NCBI RefSeq assembly: GCF_900460535.1
Contig: NZ_UHIL01000001.1
Location: 930,001 to 994,000, forward strand
Direction: 5' to 3'
Source: Vibrio parahaemolyticus
Lineage (GTDB): Bacteria; Pseudomonadota; Gammaproteobacteria; Enterobacterales; Vibrionaceae
DNA: 64,000 nt
Position numbers and translations under genes: made by a program. Shown piece by piece: positions 59,706 to 64,000 of the stretch. Under the pieces are notes generated by a model that searched no databases, was not told the DNA's origin, and worked only from the letters and a program-made list of their open reading frames with translations. Each line of letters starts with the position of its first letter. Position 1 is the stretch's first letter.

Positions 59706-60398
59706 ATGAAAAACATCTTTGCACTGAGTGCTCTTTCACTCGCTTTCGCTTCTAGCGCTTTTGCTGGTTCTTCTTACGTAACGGGTAACGTTCAATTCCA
59801 CGATGATGGTCGAATTCATGGCTCTGACGTGACGTCTACCCTTGAAGCTGGTCATACTTTTGATAACCAATTTGGTGGCTTTACGGTTTACACTGAGTTT
59901 GATGGTATTCAACTGGGTAAGTTGGAAACTGAAAATGGCGGTGCAGGTAATACGACTCCTGCAATTACCGTGGGTGGTGAGCAGTCATTCAACATTACCG
60001 ATCATCTATGGGTTGCGGCGGGTTACCAACATCTGTTTTCTGCCGGTGAGAACGTGCAATATCGTCCACTGGTTAAGATCGGCTACAACTTCGATAACGG
60101 CATCTCATTAAGTAACCGTACTCGTGCTCACATCGACGCGACAGACGCAGATGCGGATACAGATTACCGCATGGATAACCGCATCGGTTACGTGATGAAT
60201 GAAGATGTGACGCTGAGCTACAACAACGTTTACATGATTGAAGCAGAAACTATGGATCACGAGTTCCGTGCGACATGGACGCGTAAAGGTGTTCAGCCTT
60301 ACTTTGAATTACGCTCTCAAGCTCATGGCGCAGAAAACGCGAGTGGCGACAGCCTAGTGAATAACGCTTTTGTATTTGGTGCTTCTTACGGCTTCTAA
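59706..60398 (+). CDS. KdgM-family outer-membrane channel
   Basis: The 230-residue protein has a signal peptide (MKNIFALSALSLAFASSAFA) and then alternating short beta strands ending in the outer-membrane signature Phe (FVFGASYGF). It fits the small 12-strand KdgM/NanC family of monomeric channels for acidic or amino-sugar oligosaccharides. Segments such as EFRATWTRKGVQPYFELR near the C-terminus are typical. It follows chitobiase on the same strand but with its own promoter region, so chito-oligosaccharides are a plausible but unproven substrate. Confidence 0.78.
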   Translation: MKNIFALSALSLAFASSAFAGSSYVTGNVQFHDDGRIHGSDVTSTLEAGHTFDNQFGGFTVYTEFDGIQLGKLETENGGAGNTTPAITVGGEQSFNITDHLWVAAGYQHLFSAGENVQYRPLVKIGYNFDNGISLSNRTRAHIDATDADADTDYRMDNRIGYVMNEDVTLSYNNVYMIEAETMDHEFRATWTRKGVQPYFELRSQAHGAENASGDSLVNNAFVFGASYGF

Positions 60399-60429
60399 TT
60401 TTATATTTGTCTTAACTGTCCATTAAGAA

Positions 60430-60460
60430 AAAGCCCAGCAATTGGTTTGCTGGGCTTTCT
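60430..60460. terminator. Terminator between KdgM-like gene and copG
   Basis: AAAGCCCAGCAA pairs with TTGCTGGGCTTT around 5 bases; T and A tracts on either side serve both genes. Confidence 0.83.
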
Positions 60461-60462
60461 TA

Positions 60463-60912
60463 TTACTTGTCGTTACCTTCGTGGCGGCGGTATTCGAAAA
60501 CTTGGCCTTTTTCGTTAAAGGCGTAGACTGTGTAGCTGTCTTTTTTGTCGCCATATTCCATACCCGGAGAGCCCATTGGCATACCTGGTACAGTTAAACC
60601 TTTCGCATTACGTGGTGGATTTTCTAAGAACGCTTTAATGTCTTCGGCTGGAATGTGACCTTCGAACACATAGCCGTTGATCTCTGCCGTGTGGCAAGAG
60701 TAAAGCTGTTCGTTCTTGATGCCTAGATCGCGTTTGATGGCGTTCATGTCATCGTGCAATTTTTCTTCGACCGTAAAGCCGTTCTCTTCCATGTGTTTTG
60801 TCCATTCTCCACAACAGCCACAGTATGGCGATTTGTGGTTAATGACATCGGCTGCCAATACGTTGGCGGACACGGTCGTAAGCATTGCAAAGGTCAATAG
60901 TTTCAACTTCAT
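60463..60912 (-). CDS. copG: CopG, periplasmic copper-tolerance protein (DUF411)
   Basis: The 149 residues have a signal peptide (cut near VLAA-DV, about 21) and the DUF411 core: CGCCGEW (about 31-37) and a later Cys-His pair SCHTAEINGYVFEGHIP. Methionine-rich VPGMPMGSPGM follows. The V. cholerae homologue VC2216 is needed for copper tolerance, and CopG proteins bind a copper cluster through these cysteines. It is 21 bases after copA and shares its CueR-type promoter. Confidence 0.9.
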   Translation of the reverse strand: MKLKLLTFAMLTTVSANVLAADVINHKSPYCGCCGEWTKHMEENGFTVEEKLHDDMNAIKRDLGIKNEQLYSCHTAEINGYVFEGHIPAEDIKAFLENPPRNAKGLTVPGMPMGSPGMEYGDKKDSYTVYAFNEKGQVFEYRRHEGNDK

Positions 60913-60933
60913 AATACCCTCAAAAAGAAGTGG

Positions 60934-63669
60934 TTATTTTACTGAAAACAGTCGTAGTCGATTTGCATTACTAACGACAGTAATTGAAGACAGTGCCATT
61001 GCCGCTCCTGCGACAACAGGACTGAGCAAAAATCCAAATGCTGGGTAAAGCACGCCAGCGGCAACTGGAATACCCAACGAGTTGTAAACAAAGGCACCAA
61101 ATAGGTTTTGCTTCATATTTTTAAGTGTAGCGCGAGACAGTTCAATCGCATGTACTACCGCCATTGGTGATGTGTTCAGGATGGTCATTTGCGAACTTTC
61201 AATGGCGACATCACTGCCGCTACCCATGGCAATACCAAGGTTGGCTAACGCGAGAGCAGGGGCGTCGTTAATGCCATCCCCCACCATTGCCACGACATGT
61301 CCTTGAGATTGAAGTTGCTCAATGTGCTGAGCTTTCTCATCTGGCATTACTTGGGCGATCACTTCATCAATACCAAGTTCTTGGCCGATAGCATTGGCAA
61401 CGTGTTGGTTATCACCCGTCAGCATTACCGTTTTGATGCCTTGCGATTTTAATGCAGAGAGCGCTTGTTTCGCATCTGATTTGATCGGGTCGGCAATGGC
61501 AATCAGACCGATCAGTTCGCCGTTCAATGCCACAGCTACCGGAGTCCACGCATTTTGTGCGCATTCATCGATGTCTGGTTTCAGTGCGCTGGTCTCAACG
61601 TTTTCTGCTTGCATGAACTGCAGCGAACCAATAAGCAGCGGTTTATCTTGATACATCGCTAAAATGCCGCGTCCGCGAACGTTCTCAAACTTGTCTAATG
61701 AGACGTCTTTTGCGTTGTGTTGTTTGGCATAATCACACACCGCTTTTGCCAGTGGGTGCTCAGACTGACGCTCTGCCGCATACGCTAAAGCTAATAGTTC
61801 TTCTTGGCTGGTGGCGTGAGTAAACACTTGCTGAACGCTCGGTTTTCCTTGGGTAAGTGTGCCCGTTTTGTCGAATACAACCGTGTCGACTTTGCTTGCC
61901 AATTGCAGAGCATCGGCGTCTTTGATCAAAATGCCGAGTTCTGCGGCTTTACCCACTCCCACCGTGACAGAAAGTGGGGTTGCTAAGCCTAGAGCACAAG
62001 GGCAGGCGATGATCAGTACCGTTGTGGTGACCACAAGCATATAACTCGCTTTTGGCTCTGGGCCAACGGCAAACCAAACGATCGCGGCCAGTATTGCTAT
62101 ACCAACAACGACAGGGACAAACACCGATGAAATCTGGTCTGCCAATTTCGCGATGGCAGGCTTACTGCTTTGCGCTGTGCGCACCATGCGGATGATACGA
62201 GCCAGCATGGTATTTGCGCCAATGCCCGTTGCCTCAATGATTAAGGCTCCATCTGTGTTCAAAGTACCTGCGGAGACTTGAGCCTCTTGCGCTTTTAATA
62301 CAGGAACAGGTTCACCAGTGAGCATAGATTCATCAATGTACGATTCACCTTGAATCACAACGCCATCAACAGGCACTTTCTCGCCTGGTTTGATACGCAG
62401 TTTCATGCCTAACGTGATTTGCTCAACCGTTATTTGTTGGTCGCCTTGTTCCGTGATTACCGTAGCTTGCTGAGGTTGTAAGTTAATCAACGCTTGTAAG
62501 GAACGCGTTGTGTTCGCCTTAGCTTTAGCTTCTATATAGTGACCAAGTGAAATCAAACCAATGATCATCGCGCTGGCTTCAAAATAGACATGACGAGAAG
62601 CCATTGGGAACCAGTCAGGAAAAATCACCACCAGCATCGAGTAAAACCATGCCGCACCCGTACCGAGTGCAACCAAGGTATCCATCGTTGCGCGTTTGTG
62701 AGTGGCCGCTAACCAAGCGTTACTGAAGAAGTGTTTACCCGCCGTGGCAAGAAGGAGCAAACATACGATACCGATCGCGCCCCAAGCCAATTGGTCGTTG
62801 GTGTTGCGAATCATCATATTACCGCCAGCAACGCCCCAAATCATTAAAGGGGCACCGACGACAAGGCCAGCAATAGCATCCAGTTTGAAGCGTTTTTGCT
62901 GCTGACGTTGTTGCTGCGCTTGTTTTTCTTGCTGGGTTGCGGCGTCTTGTAGAATTTCACCCTGATACCCGGCTTGTTTAACCGATTCTAAAATCTCGGC
63001 GTGCAAGTCGTCAGAATCGTTATCGACAAAGACCAACGCACTTTGCTCAGCCAGGTTGACTTGTGCTTTTTCAACGCCTTGGACTTGAGTCAGCGCTTTT
63101 TCAACAGAGGCAACACAGCTGGCACACGTCATCCCTTGAATCAGCATTTGTAATTGTGTCGCGCCTGCTGGTGGTAGCTCTTCAATTTTAACTTCAGGCT
63201 CACCGTGATGCTGCTGCTCAACTTGAGTTGGCGTTTCTGCCTTTTGGGGAGCTGATACATTTGTTTCTGTATTTGCTTCTGTGATCACTTCGGCACTTGC
63301 GCTATAGCCTAAGCTTGCCACCAAATCGATGACTTGCTCTTGTGTCAGCAGAGTATGAATGCGTAAGTGCGTTGTCGAAGCTTCGAAAGAGACAACATCT
63401 TGATTGGACTCCAATAAAGAAGAGAGTTTTTTAACGCAGCCACCGCAGCTTAGCCCCGATAGTTGGAGCTCATAATGGGTGCCAGCTTGGTAACCAAGGG
63501 ATTCAATTGAGGCGACCACGTCAGATAAAGACGCATCCGTCTTTAATTCTACAGAGGTCGGAGACAAATTGATGATTTCAACATCGTGATTAGCGTGTAA
63601 CGCTTTCTCTACTTTCCTTGCACAACCCATGCAGTTGAGCCCCGATAACGGTACAACGAACTGGTTCAT
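60934..63669 (-). CDS. copA: CopA, Cu(I)-exporting P1B-type ATPase
   Basis: Inner-membrane pump that moves Cu(I) from cytoplasm to periplasm. The 911 residues carry three N-terminal heavy-metal domains with CMGC (13-16), CGGC (75-78) and CASC (182-185). A long linker rich in Glu, Gln, Thr and Pro separates the second and third. Then come eight spans with the ion site C556-P-C558, the phosphatase TGE (451-453), the phosphorylation site D600KTGT and GDGINDAP (near 800). E. coli CopA has only two metal domains. First gene of copA-copG. Confidence 0.97.
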   Translation of the reverse strand: MNQFVVPLSGLNCMGCARKVEKALHANHDVEIINLSPTSVELKTDASLSDVVASIESLGYQAGTHYELQLSGLSCGGCVKKLSSLLESNQDVVSFEASTTHLRIHTLLTQEQVIDLVASLGYSASAEVITEANTETNVSAPQKAETPTQVEQQHHGEPEVKIEELPPAGATQLQMLIQGMTCASCVASVEKALTQVQGVEKAQVNLAEQSALVFVDNDSDDLHAEILESVKQAGYQGEILQDAATQQEKQAQQQRQQQKRFKLDAIAGLVVGAPLMIWGVAGGNMMIRNTNDQLAWGAIGIVCLLLLATAGKHFFSNAWLAATHKRATMDTLVALGTGAAWFYSMLVVIFPDWFPMASRHVYFEASAMIIGLISLGHYIEAKAKANTTRSLQALINLQPQQATVITEQGDQQITVEQITLGMKLRIKPGEKVPVDGVVIQGESYIDESMLTGEPVPVLKAQEAQVSAGTLNTDGALIIEATGIGANTMLARIIRMVRTAQSSKPAIAKLADQISSVFVPVVVGIAILAAIVWFAVGPEPKASYMLVVTTTVLIIACPCALGLATPLSVTVGVGKAAELGILIKDADALQLASKVDTVVFDKTGTLTQGKPSVQQVFTHATSQEELLALAYAAERQSEHPLAKAVCDYAKQHNAKDVSLDKFENVRGRGILAMYQDKPLLIGSLQFMQAENVETSALKPDIDECAQNAWTPVAVALNGELIGLIAIADPIKSDAKQALSALKSQGIKTVMLTGDNQHVANAIGQELGIDEVIAQVMPDEKAQHIEQLQSQGHVVAMVGDGINDAPALALANLGIAMGSGSDVAIESSQMTILNTSPMAVVHAIELSRATLKNMKQNLFGAFVYNSLGIPVAAGVLYPAFGFLLSPVVAGAAMALSSITVVSNANRLRLFSVK

Positions 63670-63699
63670 AAACTTGTCCTCAATAATAGCGATGTAAAG

Positions 63700-63730
63700 A
63701 GCTTAAACCTTACATCAAGGGGAAGGTCAA
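63700..63730 (-). promoter_or_regulatory. CueR-controlled promoter of copA-copG
   Basis: Minus strand: -35 TTGACC (63725-63730), a 19-base spacer and -10 TAAGCT (63700-63705). The spacer is filled by a dyad starting ACCTTCCCCTTG and ending GTAAGGT (63707-63727). The over-long 19-base spacer with this dyad is the hallmark of MerR-family activators, and the sequence is close to the E. coli copA CueR box. cueR itself is not in the window. Confidence 0.92.
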
Positions 63731-64000
63731 GCATTTCATTGGCGAAACAATTTCGTCAAAACTGTCAGTAAAGCTCCGTTTCTTCCTCTGTTGTGTTGCG
63801 AGTGATCTCAAGGTTTTTTCTCTCCGAATATAAAGTTCCGTTAAAACTCCTAAAACATGAATGAAGTCGCTCACGAATTTGAAGCTTTTCTTATGTCAGA
63901 ACAGCGTAAAAACTCACTTTTGACGTTTTTATGTTTTTATTTATCTATATAAGTGGTTGAAAAATAAGGATTGATATTGTTTTTGATCTTCTCATTTTGA
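63731..64000. other. Non-coding right end of the window
   Basis: AT-rich, no convincing gene. A 31-codon frame from 63857 (MNEVAHEFEAF) has no clear ribosome site and is not called. TTGACG at 63920 with TATATA about 20 bases on could be a weak promoter for a gene beyond the edge. Confidence 0.4.

Noticed and set aside
63400..63490. Programmed frameshift in copA producing a short chaperone, as in E. coli
   Set aside because: After the first metal domain I see no slippery run such as CCCAAAG and no adjacent stop in the -1 frame; the codons there read Gly-Thr-His-Tyr.
63857..63952. 31-codon frame near the right edge
   Set aside because: No ribosome site or known match, and composition is like the surrounding non-coding DNA.

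Overview
The window is a stretch of chromosome from a marine gammaproteobacterium of the genus Vibrio, most likely the Harveyi clade (V. parahaemolyticus, V. campbellii or V. alginolyticus type). The evidence is a 560-residue lipoprotein 5'-nucleotidase of the NutA type, an 883-residue chitobiase like that of V. harveyi, the order metQIN-gmhB-treRBC and glyA-lip-dacA-mrd-leuS-lnt-miaB-ubiF, and a very large Met/Leu/Gln tRNA array. Nearly all of it is core genome: no insertion sequence, phage, CRISPR array or integron was seen.

Layout. 1-3.7 kb: the N-terminal part of a TPR sensor protein (CdgG-like, cut by the window edge), queF, and divergent syd plus a DUF2310 zinc-ribbon gene. 3.8-7.3 kb: the methionine importer metNIQ behind a MetJ operator, then gmhB. 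7.35-11.7 kb: trehalose repressor, PTS permease and trehalose-6-phosphate hydrolase, with two operators between treR and treB. 11.8-15.0 kb: the least understood part, an unknown lipoprotein, a membrane-anchored winged-helix regulator and a YitT-type membrane protein. 15.4-18.5 kb: glyA with a PurR-like operator, then lipB-lipA. 18.7-37.2 kb: the conserved cell-envelope and translation block (ybeD, dacA, rlpA, rodA, mrdA, rlmH, rsfS, holA, lptE, leuS, DUF1451, lnt, corC, ybeY, ybeZ, miaB, ubiF). nadD, which sits between rsfS and holA in E. coli, is not there. 37.4-39.9 kb: 21 tRNA genes (11 Leu-UAG, 6 Gln-UUG, 4 Met-CAU) read as one minus-strand transcript from a strong promoter with a GC-rich discriminator. 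40.2-50.0 kb: ychF-pth, prs-ispE-lolB and the divergent hemA-prfA-prmC-sirB2-sirB1-kdsA run. 50.3-55.0 kb: nutA, ybaK, rluF, smrA, a 46-residue membrane protein and tRNA-Pro. 55.2-60.4 kb: a TraB/GumN-type protein, chitobiase and a small outer-membrane channel whose promoters share sequence elements. 60.5-63.7 kb: the copper export pair copA-copG behind a nearly canonical CueR promoter.

Functional links. metNIQ, treRBC and copA-copG each carry a recognisable operator of their cognate regulator (MetJ, TreR, CueR). rodA-mrdA-dacA-rlpA act on peptidoglycan, and lptE-lnt-lolB-kdsA-gmhB on outer-membrane and lipoprotein assembly. leuS, miaB, prfA-prmC, rsfS, rlmH, rluF, pth, ybaK and the tRNA array serve translation. 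HemA links tRNA-Glu to haem synthesis. Chitobiase plus the channel fit chitin use.

No clearly new multi-gene defence or metabolic system was found. The best candidates for undescribed biology are the membrane-bound regulator with its downstream lipoprotein, the tandemly duplicated tRNA array, the shared regulatory elements of chitobiase and the KdgM-like channel, and the paired hairpins between leuS and lptE.
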